From positions 57,576-121,575 of the forward strand of contig BDSI01000124.1 in the NCBI GenBank assembly GCA_003117195.1: a stretch of 64,000 nt of DNA, given 5' to 3'. The notes beneath the pieces were generated by a model. The model had not been told where the DNA came from. It did not search any database and saw only the letters and a list, made by a program, of their open reading frames with translations. Below are positions 21,651 through 34,200 of this stretch, piece by piece. Both the position numbers and the translations under genes were made by a program. Every line of letters starts with the position of its first letter. The first letter of the stretch is position 1. The DNA is from Eudorina sp. 2006-703-Eu-15 (taxonomy: Eukaryota; Chlorophyta; Chlorophyceae; Chlamydomonadales; Volvocaceae).

Positions 21651-21655
21651 TGTAA
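21651..21655 (+). terminator. Candidate poly(A) signal (TGTAA), F-box/ankyrin locus
   Basis: TGTAA is the usual poly(A) signal in Chlamydomonas-type algae. This one is about 510 bp after the pseudogene stop. The five-base match alone is weak evidence. Confidence 0.25.
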
Positions 21656-21956
21656 AGCCCAGCCGCACATCAACGGCCTCACAACCCAACACACACTGTG
21701 AACAACTCAGGAGCGTCCCGGCTCGCCCGGCTGTGTGTCTGCCCAACTCCCAACTCAACAGGACTGCGGTATGCCGCCGGTTGTGGGCCCACCGACGCAC
21801 ACAATGGGCACTCCAGGTCGGCCCCCACTACGCCAATGAAGAGGCCCCAAGGGGTCCATCCAGTTGTTCTCCGCGCACAGTATCTCCCCCGCTTGCCAAC
21901 CTGCTGCCTGCGAGATGCCGTACTTCCGCCCATCCCTCCAGCTGCTCCGCGGAGGT

Positions 21957-21961
21957 TTACA
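21957..21961 (-). terminator. Candidate poly(A) signal (TGTAA), TIC236
   Basis: TGTAA on the minus strand about 330 bp after the TIC236 stop, a plausible distance for a volvocine 3' UTR. Confidence 0.35.
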
Positions 21962-22289
21962 TGCTCCACCACCGAAGCCGTGCACTCAAAAGCTCCCCCT
22001 GTCACCCAGTACTATCCGCCGCCTCGTCGCTGTCACCTTCAGAACTGCGGTGGCCTACCCGCGTCGTGTGAGGGCGGTGCCTGTCCTAATCCTGCTTCTG
22101 ATCCCGTCGTTTCCCCTGTGGGCCTCTCGCCCACCGCAGACGACGGAGAGCCTGACCGGCCCAAGCCGCAGCCCCGTCCGTCCGGAACCCGCCACGCTGC
22201 ACGCGCTGCCACCACGGCCCCTCGCATGTTCCCGACCCATCCCGCCACCCCCCCCGAAACTCCCCATTGGCCCACTTCCAACTCGGTGC

Positions 22290-25200
22290 CTAAACGTTCG
22301 AAGCCGTCTTGTCGGCAGCGACCTCTTGCCCCGTCCCATGGACGTGCGGCGGTGTCTCCTGTTGCAGCGGCGGCGGCGGCTGTGCCGCCACCGTGCTCAC
22401 ACCAGGCGCATCATATCCCGCCAGATCCGTCACCGACACGCCGCCCCCGATGCCGCCGCCGCCAACTCCACTGCTCCCTGCCAGCCCCGCACCGCCGCCG
22501 CCGCCGCCGCCGCCGGCCCCCTCGCTGCTGTACTGCAACGTGACGCTGGGCACCAGCGAGCCCCGGGGCAGGTGGCCCTGCAGCCTCAGGCGGGAGGTCA
22601 GCTGCAGACTCGCCCGCACCTCCGTGCCTCCGCCCCCGCCGGGCAGCTCGGAGCCGCCGCGACCCAGCTCCTGAAGCTTGTGACTGAGGGACGCCTGCGG
22701 AGATGCCGTACGGAGGGTTGGGGACCGGGGGACGGGGGGGGGGGCAACCGGAGAGTGTGCGTGTGTGTGTTTCTTAGGCAGGCGGAACAGGAGTGCATGA
22801 CATGCGAGGGGCCGAGTGGCGCCCAATGTGTGTATGTGCTAAAAACACGTAGGAGCACACACACGCAGGGTTTTGGGCTACAGATGGCATGTCAGTGCTC
22901 TACTCCGGCCCCCAGAATCTGCGTACGCGGGCAGGCATGCCGGGAAGTGTCTTCTTCTCATCTGATGGTACGGCAGCGCACGGTATTGTACGGAGCCGTA
23001 CCTGCAGGCGCTTTCCGATCGCCACCTCCACCTCGGTGCCCAGGGCCAGGGTGCTCAGGAAGCGGGAGGGCTCCGAAACCGGATCCGGGAGCGACATGAG
23101 CGACGGCAGGGAGGGTGCGCCCACCAGCCGCCATCGGGCGTTGCCCACCTGCGTGCATGCAGGTACACATATCGCGTCGGGCGACAGGCCCCACGGAGGT
23201 TGGACAAACCAGACAGGGTTTGATGATGGAGTCATCGCCTCGCTTCACCTCCTCATCAGCGAAATCAACATGGCACGTGTGGCCGCAGTGTGTGGCCGCA
23301 TCCAGGGGGCGACAAAGGTCAGCGCGAACGCCCAGACGTCCTCGGCAGCCACCTCTGTTTCCCAGTGGCGAATGGACCCCCTTGTGCAGCCAAGCGAAGC
23401 TTCCTCATGCGGACTCCTGGCCCCCCTGGACCCTCCCAACCTCCGACGACCCAAGACCCCAACCTCCTCCCCAGCCCACCCACCCACCCAGCCACCCACC
23501 TGGCCGCGGGTCTCAATCCGCGGCAGCAGGGAGCTGACAGTGGACCGGGCCAGCGAGCGCAACGCCAGCTGACCCTTCTCGCCTGCAGCAGCATGCGACC
23601 AGCAAGTGGGGCAGGGGGCTAAGAAGCAAAACCCGATAGACAGATCCCGGGGCAGGGGGGTTGCGGGCGCGTCCAGTCTCCGGGTCACGTCTTGCACCGG
23701 TGCTTGCTGTGTCAACTGTGAGCTGCTGAAGAGGAGAGGACATCCCCAGGCTGCTGTGACCCCCCACCCGGCACTGGAGAGGACAGCCCCAGGCTGCTGT
23801 GACCCCCCACCCGGCACTGGAGAGGACAGCCCCAGGCTGCTGTGACCCCCCACCCGGCACTGGAGAGGACAGCCCCAGGCTGCTGTGACCCCCCACCCGG
23901 CACTGGAGAGGACAGCCCCCGGCTGCTGTGACCCCCACCCGGCACTGGAGAGGACAGCCCCAGGCTGCTGTGACCCCCCACCCGGCACTGGAGAGGACAG
24001 CCCCAGGCTGCTGTGACCCCCCACCCGGCACCGGAACGTGGTGCACGATGCCAGCGCCACCTGACGTCCCGCCAATCGCCGCCCACCCCAACCCATCCCG
24101 CCCCACAACCTGCCCAACACCTCTCCCAACGGTCAGTCTCTCCACATCCCCCCGTTGAGCGATGACTGGCCAGTGGACCTCCAATCGACCCTCCACAGAC
24201 CCTACTCCGCCTGGAAAGCTCAACGCTCAATTCCAACCGATTAACCCACCGACCCACCCACCGACCCACCCAGGAGCGCATCCGCCAGCCGCTCCTCCAG
24301 TATCCGAGCAGCGTCGCCGATGGACTCGCCGCCGCCGCCGCCACCCACGGCGCCGCCACCGCCGCCGCCGCCGCCGCCGGGCCCGCCGCCCGGGCCCCCG
24401 CCGCCGCCACCGCCGCCCAGCAGCGACGGCGCGAGGGAGTCGCCCGAGATGGCGCCCACCACCCCCCCGCCGCCGCCTGCCCCCGTGCCGCCGCTGAGCA
24501 GGGGGGTGCCGGAGGCCGTGAGCGTAAGGCCCTCCTGCCAGGAGCTGCTGCGACCCTGCGGAGGGTGGAGGGGCGTCCAGGGAGGGAGGGTGGGGGGGGG
24601 GGGCTAACCGCGGGAGACCAAACCCGGGTCACGAGCCAGGCCATCACCGTACATCACCGTACATACACACACGGTAATCGCCGCAGCTTGCTGCGCCGAC
24701 GCCGCTGCCCGCAGGCACGCCCAATCAGATGTACGTCAGCGCAGCGGCACACACACCCACACGCACATACACCGCGACTGTCCAAACACGCACATACACC
24801 CACACGCCCCATCTGACACCCCTATGACCCCAGCTCCCTGTCTGCAGGGGCCCACTTCAACACTTGTAGCACGTGCATACACACGATTTAGCTACTTTGC
24901 GAAACCCACCTGTACACCCTCCCACACCCCAACGCCCCCCCATCACCCCCCCACCACCCCCACCCCGCCCCTCACCTGGATGGTCGCTCGCAGGTCCCCA
25001 CTGACCAACACCAAGTCGATGACGGGGTCGATGGGGCCGGAGGGGGCGCCGGCGGCTGGTACGACACCCACCGCCGCCTTGCCGGCGGACCCGGTGCCCA
25101 CCGACGCGGTGGTAGCAGCAGCAGGGGCAGCAGGGGCAGGAGCCGCTGCACTTCCGGACGGGGCAGGCTGGTGGTGGTGTGAGGCTGGTGCGGAGGGCTG

Positions 25201-28200
25201 AGGGGATGGTTGTTGCGGTTGCGACGGTTGCGACGGTTGCTGCTCGGGCGCTCCGAAGATGATCCGGTTGTCGTGTTCGCGGTCCAGCACGAACTGCGGA
25301 TGGGGATCACGAGTTGAATCACTTGCCCGTTAGTCGCTCAAAAATATTCGTTGGCGGTTGGCGGTTAGCCGGATTTCCGGTTGCTGCACACACGCGCGCA
25401 CTCGTGACGGGCCAACACACGAGGAGACAACAGCGGACGCTGGGGGCGCCAGGGGGGCCCCCAAAGCCGCCGGCCCTGGAGCCAGACCGTGCCCAGCTCG
25501 ACTCTGACCCACCCAGCCACCCCACAACCCCCCCAGCAGTTTGACAATGTCTACCAATTACCTATATCCCACCCGCCGCACCCACCCCTACCTGCGTGGC
25601 CACCAGGTTCAGTGTGCCGCTCTCCAGGCTGATGGTGCCCACCGGCTGACACCGCTCCGGGTCGGCGGGGCCGCTCAGGGTCACCTGCGAGAGTGGACGA
25701 CGACAGCACGTCAGCACGATAGAGGGAAAGTCGTACAAGCGCATGCCGTACCACGCCGTATCATGCCGTACCCCTGTCCCGCCCCTCTCCTCCTCACCGA
25801 GCCGCTCAGCCCCAGGTTGAGCACCACGGGGAACAGCGCCCGCAGGTCGGGGCCCAGCACCACCTCCAGGTGGGACAGCACCAGGGGGGGACCCGGCGGA
25901 GAGGCCGCGGCGGCCCCAGGCCCGGAGCCGCCCGCGGAATCCTACAGGGTGTGTGTGGGGGGCCGCGAGTTCGGGCTCAGGTCCGGATGGGGGAGAGCCG
26001 CTGCAGGGGTCACGATGTGTGGGTGCGGTGTGTGCGGGGGCGAGCGGCGGCGCGGAAGGATCAGTGGGTCAGCGCCGTGCAGGCGGGTTCCCAAGGGTGC
26101 ATGCCGAGGGGCGAGCAGCTGTTGAGCTCCCGGCCGTCCGGGCCCCGGGCATGCACGCGCGCAGTCCGGCCGCCAGCGGCTGTCAGCCCGAGCGAGGAGA
26201 GGTCCAAGACCCGCAGAGCCAGGCCCCATCCCAAGCTACAGCAGCGCGGTACACGGGGCCGCCGGGCGCACGGCCCGGAACCCCCCTCTAACCATGATTT
26301 CCTTATCTCTTTTGAGGGTTCCCCTCAAACACCGATACATGCCGATACGCCTTCGGCCGGGGGGCAGGGCCTGTCCCCGCCGGCCTCACCGCTTCCACCG
26401 CCAGCGCGCCGCCGGCCGCCGCCCCGCCGCCGTGGCCCCGCCCGCCCGCCGCCAGCAGCGCCCTCTTGCGGCCCGCTTTGAGCAGCGCGAAGGACCCCCG
26501 GACCACCTCGGGGCCGTCCCGGTCCTTGGTGGCCCCCCAGGGGGAGGCGGAGGACGCCGAGGCGGAGGAGGGGTCGGACGACAGGGAGTCTAGGCGGTCC
26601 GAGGGGGAGGGCGCCGCGGGGCTGGCGGCCGCGGCCGGGCCCTGCAGCGGACAGCCCCATTCCACAACCCCGGGGTGACGAGCGAGGGAGGGGAGGGGAG
26701 GGGAGGGGAAGGGGGCGATAGGTGGGGCAGTGCGGTGAGAGGGAGGTTCAGGGACAGGATGTGTCAGGGCAATTACGCCGCGACAGCCTGTTGACGTCGA
26801 GTAAGCGGTACGGGGTACGGAGGTACGGCGTGCGGGGCACGGCGCCTAAGAAGAGACCAAACCCGGGGCTATCGTATGCGCCCAGCCGGGGTACCAGGCG
26901 GGGCGGGGTCCTCTGGCCGGGTGGGTGCCGCCCCCGCAGCCAGCTCCTCAATGCAAAGCCGCCCCCAGGCGGCCCATCCCGTCCCCAGGCGGCCCATCCC
27001 GTCCCCAGGCGGCCCAGCCCGCCTAGCCCGCCCAGCCCTACCCGATCTCCGCCTCCGCAGTCCGTCCAGCTGGCCCCGTCCCTCCCTGGCCCCCTCCCTC
27101 CCTGGCCCCCTCCCTCCCTGGCCCCCTCCCTCCCTGGCCCCCTCCCTCCCTGGCCCCCTCCCTCCCTGGCCCCCTCCCTCCCTGGCCCCCTCCCTCCCTG
27201 GCCCCTCCCTCCCTGGCCCCCTCCCTCCCTGGCCCCCTCCCTCCCTGGCCCCCTCCCTCCCTGGCCCCCTCCCTCCCTGGCCCCCTCCCTCCCTGGCCCC
27301 CTCCCTCCCTGGCCCCTCCCTCCCTGGCCCCCTCCCTCCCTGGCCCCCTCCCTCCCTGGCCCCCTCCCTCCCTGGCCCCCTCCCTCCCTGGGCCCGCCCC
27401 CACCTGCTGCGGCAGCAGGTACGCCACGCCCCGGCTGAACCGGACCTGACCGCCCACCAGCGGCTGCGCCAGGCTCCTCCGCACCAGCAGCTTCCCATCC
27501 ACCAGGCCGCTGTACACGCCCCGGGCGCGCACCTCCGCGCCATCCACCTCCACCACCAGACCCTCCGCAGCCGCGTGATGACGGTGGTGGTGGTGATGGT
27601 GGTGGTGGTGGTGGTGGCCGGGGGGCGGCTGTACGGGCAGGGCGCCCCGTACTCGGAAGCTGCCGGTCTTGCCCAGGGAGGCCGCCACGGAGTTGGCCAG
27701 CAGAGTGCGGCCGTCGAACTGCGGCGGCCAGGGACGAAGGACGGCAGAGGGTGGAGGGGGAAGGGCGGAGGGTTGGGGTGCACGAAACAAGAGACGAGGT
27801 CCACAGCAGAGAGATCCCAGACCACGGGGGGCGGCGGGGGGAGGGGGTGTCAAAGGAGAGCGATCACGCGGGCGGGAGATGACGGGCGGCGGTCGGTGAG
27901 GCGGGCGAGCGTGGCATCACCGACCTCCGTCCGGCATCCATCTATTCAGGGAGTTCGGGATCGGTGTCAGGTCGGTCGGGCGCACGATAACTTGGGGTGC
28001 TGCAGGCGGCGGCATTGCGACAACAGGACCCGGGCACACATGTCATCGTGTCAGATCAACAACACAATAACCTCCCCTGCTCGGTTTCCTGCTTACAGCC
28101 ACCGCCATAAAATACTTACTCCCCATGCCCTGCCATCCCCCGGAAGTCCCGCTCCGAGACCACCGCCCAGTGCTCTTCCCAGGCCACCCGCTCTCCCGCC

Positions 28201-31200
28201 GAAGCGCTCACGTCCATTACCCCCCTACACAGACCCTACCCCTAAGCCCCACCTGGATGTCCGCGTTGAGGTTGGTGACGGGGTAGCGCAGCAGCGGGCT
28301 CAGCAGCGACCCACGGGTCACTCGCGCCCGGCCCTCCACCTCCGGCGCCGCCAGCCGGCCGTGCAGCCGCAGGTCCACCGCCGCGCCGCCGCCCTGCCAC
28401 TCGCAGTCGGGGATGAGCGCCACCAGCAGCCCCATCCCGCCGTCACGGACGTGCAGCTCCGCCGCCAGCTCCTCCTCCTCCTCCTCCGCCTCCGCCTCGT
28501 CCTCCCCTAGCGTCCCCTGCCCCCTCCGCTGTCCCCCCGCGCCCTCCGCCGCGCCCGTCTCAGACTCCGTCAGTGTCCCCGAGGGTCCCTCCTCGGACCC
28601 CTCCGAGCCCTCACGCCCCTCTGCCTCCTCCCCCTCCTTCTCTTGTTCCTGTTCCTGTTCCGCCTCGTCAGTCGCTGACGACTCCGTTGGGTTGGTGGCG
28701 TCGGTTGGCCCCACGGCCCCGCTCGAGCTGGCCGCCCTCGCCGCAGCTCCTGCGTCGAGGCTGGCGGCCTGGCTGTTGTGGCTACTACTGCTGCTACTGC
28801 CGCCACCCCCCCGTGACACGGCCGCGACCGCCTCGCCCGCTGATTCCAACGCCTGCACTTCCGCCGCCCGGGTCTCCACCTCATCCATGGCGTGCTGGGG
28901 CGCTGGTTCCGCCGCCTCCTCACCTTCGCCGCCGCTGCTGGCGGTGGCTTCGGCACTACCGGAGCTGCTGCTGCTGCTGCTGGGAGGTCCCTGAGCAGCA
29001 CCAGCACCAGCACCAGCACCAGCACCAGCACCAGCACCAGCACCAGCAGTAGCGGCAGTAGCAGGTCTGCCGCGGGCGCCCTCTGCAGCTCCGCCGTCAA
29101 CCGGAGCTTGGGTGGCGGCCGCACCGTTGCGGGAGGAGACGCCTCCGGGGATCCCCGACGCAGCTTGCTCCCCTTGCTGGACGACGGCGCGGGGCAAGGT
29201 CCGGGCGTCGGCCCCAGCGGCGCGCTCGCCACCGCCGCCGGAGGCTTCCCGCTCCCGACCCTCGTTATTGGACGCGCCCGGGGCCCCATCCACAGGGGCG
29301 ATGGCCTCGCCGTCCATGGCTGTAGCAAGCTGCTCCTGCTGCCCCTGCCGCTGTTGCGCCGCCTGCTGTGGCTGTAGTACCTCTGGGGCCCTGTCCCCCT
29401 GCCCCTCCCGGACCGACCCGCTGCTGCTGCCGGGCCACAGCACGCCGGGTCCGGATGGCGCCTCCTCTGTAGCAGCACCGCTCGGGGCTGTAGCAGCAGC
29501 CACAGCAGCATCCGGAGCCGTCAGCTGCTGCGGCTGCGCCCCTTCAGCCCTCGCCATCGGCCGCCGGGCCCTCGGCCGGACCTTGACAGCCCCCCGCCGG
29601 GTCTTCTTTGCCGCCGCCGCCACGGGGTCCTCTTCCCCCTCGGCCAGCGCCGCCGCAGATTGCGGCTTCCGCGCCGCGCCGCCCCCGGCCGCTGCCGCTG
29701 CCGGCAGCTTGGCGGTGCCCAGGAGCCGGACGTAGCCGCTGGCGGGGCCCTGGGCCGCCATCGACTCGGTTCCGGCTGGGGCGGCTGTAGCTCCGCGGGG
29801 CCCCCGAGGTGCTACATCCACGTCCACGTGCAGGCGCTGCTGGGGGTCCACCTCCAGGCGGGCCTGAGGAGGGTTTAGGGTTTAGGGTTTGGGGTTTGGG
29901 GGTGGGGCGGAGAAGGACGTGAGGGGCGACAAGGCATCGGTGTGGCATCGGGGTTATTGCATGATACAAGCCCGGGGGGTGGATACTGCCAGATGGGAGG
30001 AGCTGCAGGTGGGAAGTATGGCAGGGGTGTGGGGGTGTGGGGGTGTGGGGGTGTGGGGGGTGCTACAGCGGAGTCAGGCGGGGGTGTGTGGAGAGCAGGT
30101 GGACGTGGGGACGGGAGGGGCACGCCCGGATACCGTACTCTCCGTACTCACCTGCGCCCGCCCCAGCAGCGCCCCCCCGATGGCGCCGTCCTCCACCCGC
30201 ATGTGCAGAGCCGCCTGCGCAGCGCAGCGCAGCGCAGGGACGTGGGCATCGGAACGGGCGGGATATATGGAGGGGAAGGGGAGGGGTATAGGGAGGGGTA
30301 TATGGAGGGATATAGGGAGGGGCAGGGGAGGGGAAGTACTCGAGATCTGAGGTCCACGATGAGCTGCAACAACGACGAACGGGCAGCGGACACAGTCCAC
30401 GAGGCGGTGGCAATCCAACCCACCGGGCAGCACCTGACACCTGAGAGGTGCAGCGGTCGCACCACCCTGTCGTGGGTACCGCCCCAGGCACCACCCGCCT
30501 CCATCATCAGACCCCATCGGACCGCCGAGGGGGGTGACCTGGTGTATCCCTGTGCAATCCAACCCATGTGTACGGAAAGCACGCCCACTGCCGTACCTGT
30601 GGCCTCGTGACGCTGCCCGCCAGGCTTCCCTCCACGAACAGCCGCCCGGACAGCGGACCGCCAGGTCCAGCTCCAGCGTGGGGCCCCAGCAGCGACTCCG
30701 CGCCGCCACCCGCGCCGTCGGCGCCGTCGGCCCCGGGCGGTTTGAGCCCCAGGTTCTGGAGCGTCGCATCGAGCCGCTTGCCCAGGGCTGGCGGGTGCGG
30801 GTGGGGGGCGGGGGCCGTTAACAGCAGACGGCGGGGTGAAATGGCGTGTGAGATGGGAGGAGCTGGGGCGAGGTGGGATGAGGAGCAACACGGGCCGCTA
30901 AGACGCGTGGGACCGGACGTGGGCCGAGCGGGAGAACTCAAAACTAACCCTAGGCACCGTGTCTTCGCCTGTCGATGAGCGCGGGTTTGGAGGTCCGTGG
31001 TGAAAGCGAAACTCGGTTAACCCTGCAAGCACCTACCCAGCCTGGACCGCAGTTGGGGGACACGCCGGCGGCACACCCCCAGTCGTTCCTGGTCGAGGAG
31101 GTCCGACACAATACCCGGGGCGTCCCGTCGCTGCGGCCCCACAACCCTCTCGCCAGCCAAGCCTGGTCGAATACTCCGCTCGCCAGCCGACGGCCGATCC

Positions 31201-34200
31201 ACATCCCTCCATCCCTTATTCATTCCCTCCTGCCCTCCCTCCCTGTTCCGGTCCTTCCGCAACCAACCGACCGACGCTCAGGCCCTGCCCCTACACGCCG
31301 TTGCTGCCTGTGTTCTAGGCCGGTGAGCCGCACCGACCCCGATGCTACAGTATTGCGGCGGTGTCCATGACCTCCTGACCCACCCGCCAGCGGGGACGCC
31401 TGCGCCGCGCCTCGCGCCTTGGCCGCCGCCGCCGCCCTCTCCAGCGCCGGCCAGGCGGTGTTGGTCAACGGCGCGAAGGCGTCCAGCGGGAAGTCCGCCA
31501 GGACCAGTCGGGCGTCCTGGCGGGGGCACAGCAGGGAGCCGGAGGCGCGGAGCCGGGCGGGACCTGCGGGGTTGGAGGCGGGATTGGCGGCGGAGGCGGG
31601 GGCTGGGTTGGAGGCGGGGTTGGAGGCGGAGGCGGGGGCGGGGTTGGAGGCGGGGTTGGAGGCGGAGGCGGGGTTGGAAGCGGGGTTGGGAGCGGGATTG
31701 GAGGCGGGGGTGGGGTTGGAAGCGGATTGGAAGCGGGGGTGGAGGCGGAGGCGGGCAGAGAACGGACGGCAGGGGTATGGCGTATGGGACCGGGATGGAA
31801 GGGGTAAAGGAGGAGGTGCGGGCATCATCTTGATGTCATGATACGACGGATGATCGGCTCGGCTAGACGCCGTACAACACGTCGTACGACAAACAAAAGC
31901 CATGCAACACGACGTTGCAAGGCGTTACAGGGCGGGACGGCGCCGCGATCTCTCCCGAGTGTCCGTCAAGCGAGGCCAAGGAAGGCGAAGGCACACAAAG
32001 CCGTCTTCCCGCTCCGAATCCGCCCCAATACCAGACCTGTTTCTGCTTAGCCCCAGACCCCAGACCTGCAGCACCCGGCTGAGTGCGGCACCCCACCCCT
32101 CACCCGCGTCCACCGCCAGCTCCTCCAGCGCCACCCCCTCCGCGGCATCCGCCGACCCCACCACCAGCAGCCGGTCCACACGGTAGCGCGGACCCCACCG
32201 CCACTCCCGGCCAGCCAGGGAGAAGTCCACGGTGCTGGGCCCGGATAACCCGCCGTACAGCTGTCGTACATGTCAACGAGCAGAGAGGGAGGAGGTGGGA
32301 GATGTAAGGCAGTCGGAACGGCTACTGGTTTCAAGACTTCAACACTTCAAGACTTCAGAAACATTGCGAAATGTAGCCGTGGGGTGCGGCAGCCGTGGGA
32401 CGTTGCGGCATGGCGGCGCCGATCGGCCGTGCGAGCCTGCCGTACTGCCGACCCGCGTCATCCACCGCACCTGGATTCGACCCGACCAACTGCCAGACAG
32501 CTCCGAGAGCGCGGGCACGGCTCCGGAACCGCCGCCGCCGCTGCTGCTGCCGCTGCTGCTGACAGCCGCAGCGCCGCCACCACCGCCCCCATTGCGGGGC
32601 CCCGTGCCCGCTCCGGATGACGACGACGACGATGACGTGGAGGCATCGGCGTCAGCTTGGCCCTGCACAGCGGCTGCGGAGGTCGTCTTCTTGCCGGCTC
32701 GCGGCAAGGCGGTGGGCTGCCCCTGTCCCGAGCCGGCAGCGGTGTCACCTCGGGGCAGGTGACTGAACAGATCCACCTGCGGTGGGGGGAGGTAGGCTTG
32801 TAGGTAGGTAGGCGTGTAGGCAGGTAGGTAGGTAGGTAGGTAGGTAGGTAGGTAGGTAGGTAGGTAGGTAGGTAGGTAGGTAGGTAGGTAGGTAGGTAGG
32901 TAGGTAGGTAGGTAGGTAGGTAGGTAGGTAGGTAGGTAGGTAGGTAGGTAGGTAGGTAGGTAGGTAGGTAGGTAGGTAGGCCACTGATACTACATCAGCG
33001 GTGTCCTGGATATGGAATTGTGGCGGCCACTGACAGAGGTCAAGGTCGGTGGCCGGTGTCGCATGGAGGGGTGGGGCGCCTGGCAGAGATCGTTGCGTGC
33101 AGCCCACTGACCATGTGCCCCCCCGATTTCCCTGGACCGCCTTCCCTTGTTTACTTCCACTAGACGAGACCCACCGACCCACCGACCCACCTGCAGTCGC
33201 ACGTCCGGGGGGCTGATGGCCGAAGCCGCTCCCGACTGCGCAGCAAGGAAACGGGGGACCGCGTTGGGCGCGGAAGAGGGCGAAGCAGGCTTTTGCTGAG
33301 GGCAGGTGTCTCCGGAGATGCCCTGGAGCGCTTATGCGGTTATGCGGCAGTTAGGACGCCGAATTCTGCAGCGAAGGTGCAGGTGACCTCCCGCGTCACC
33401 ACACTGCATCGCCACTCTCCTCCGTACGACCACCTTCCAACGCAAGCAACTGGGGAGCCCGGGGCACGTGACTGTCCAGAGACCCAGAACTGGACCGCAT
33501 GTTCGTACGTTGTACGGCAGGCATGTACGGTATACCTGGATGGCCTCCAGGAATCGAGCCTGCGCGGCGCCGTAGTCGGTCCCCGGCCGGCTCGCGCTCG
33601 TGGCGAGCTGTACGGCAGGCAGCAGATCGGAGATCTGGGCCGAGGGCACGTTGATCTGTTGCGTGGCGAAGGGCGAGAGGGACGAGGGTGTGTGCGGGGA
33701 GGCGGGGCATACATAAACAGTTGGTAGACAAACTCAATACTCAATAGGGGGGAGAGGGGGGATGTCAGCACGGTTAGCTGGTCACAGATCGGGGTTACCA
33801 AGGCGGGGGCAGCACGGCCCATTTACAGAGGGACGCGAAGGTCCCAGGCCGCTTGCCAGTCAGCCGCATGCACACGTTAAGACCCCTAGAAACCAATCCG
33901 TGCTGACGAGACCGCCCCACCTGCAGCCTCCAGCGGCACTCAGATTGAACGGCCGACTCGCCCTCGCCCTCCTCGCCCTCCTCGCCCGATGCCGCCTCCA
34001 CCAACATGACCCGCTCCGGCTCGGTCTCCGCCACCGCCGCGTCACCGGTGGCGTGGCCGCCAGCAGTCACCCTGGTCGCCTCCGCTGGCGGGGACCGTCC
34101 CTCCCTGCTGCGGCTGGCCCCCGTCCTGACACCGGTGCCCGCTGGGGCGGCCACCGCGGCTGCCGCCTCCGCCTCCGCCTCCGCCGAAGAAGGAGAAGAA

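Larger units (their letters stand above)
21139..22289. other. Convergent intergenic region
   Basis: Lies between the 3' ends of the F-box/ankyrin pseudogene and TIC236. It contains a strong inverted repeat (21429-21514) and candidate TGTAA poly(A) signals for both genes. No other gene is supported. Confidence 0.55.
22290..27718 (-). other. TIC236: TIC236 C-terminal TamB (DUF490) domain exons
   Basis: Exons 30-38. By family knowledge, the TamB/DUF490 domain lies at the C-terminus, on the intermembrane-space side. Recognisable segments in order are [113 protein letters not shown] and [16 protein letters not shown], followed by a Gly/Ser-rich algal tail ending TASNV. Large Gly-rich and Pro/Ala-rich insertions separate these conserved blocks. 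Confidence 0.88.

Noticed and set aside
26873..27060. Extra TIC236 exon between exons 30 and 31
   Set aside because: The minus frame is open ([12 protein letters not shown]) but no conserved TIC236 block is recognisable and part of it is a 20-bp repeat. Left as intron.
26876..28510. Plus-strand ORF of 544 codons
   Set aside because: It runs through the 16-bp intronic repeat and antisense TIC236 exons; the minus-strand exons match TIC236 homologs.
32790..32980. TAGG array as a CRISPR or telomere tract
   Set aside because: It is a simple tetranucleotide microsatellite without spacers, and its unit is not a telomere unit.
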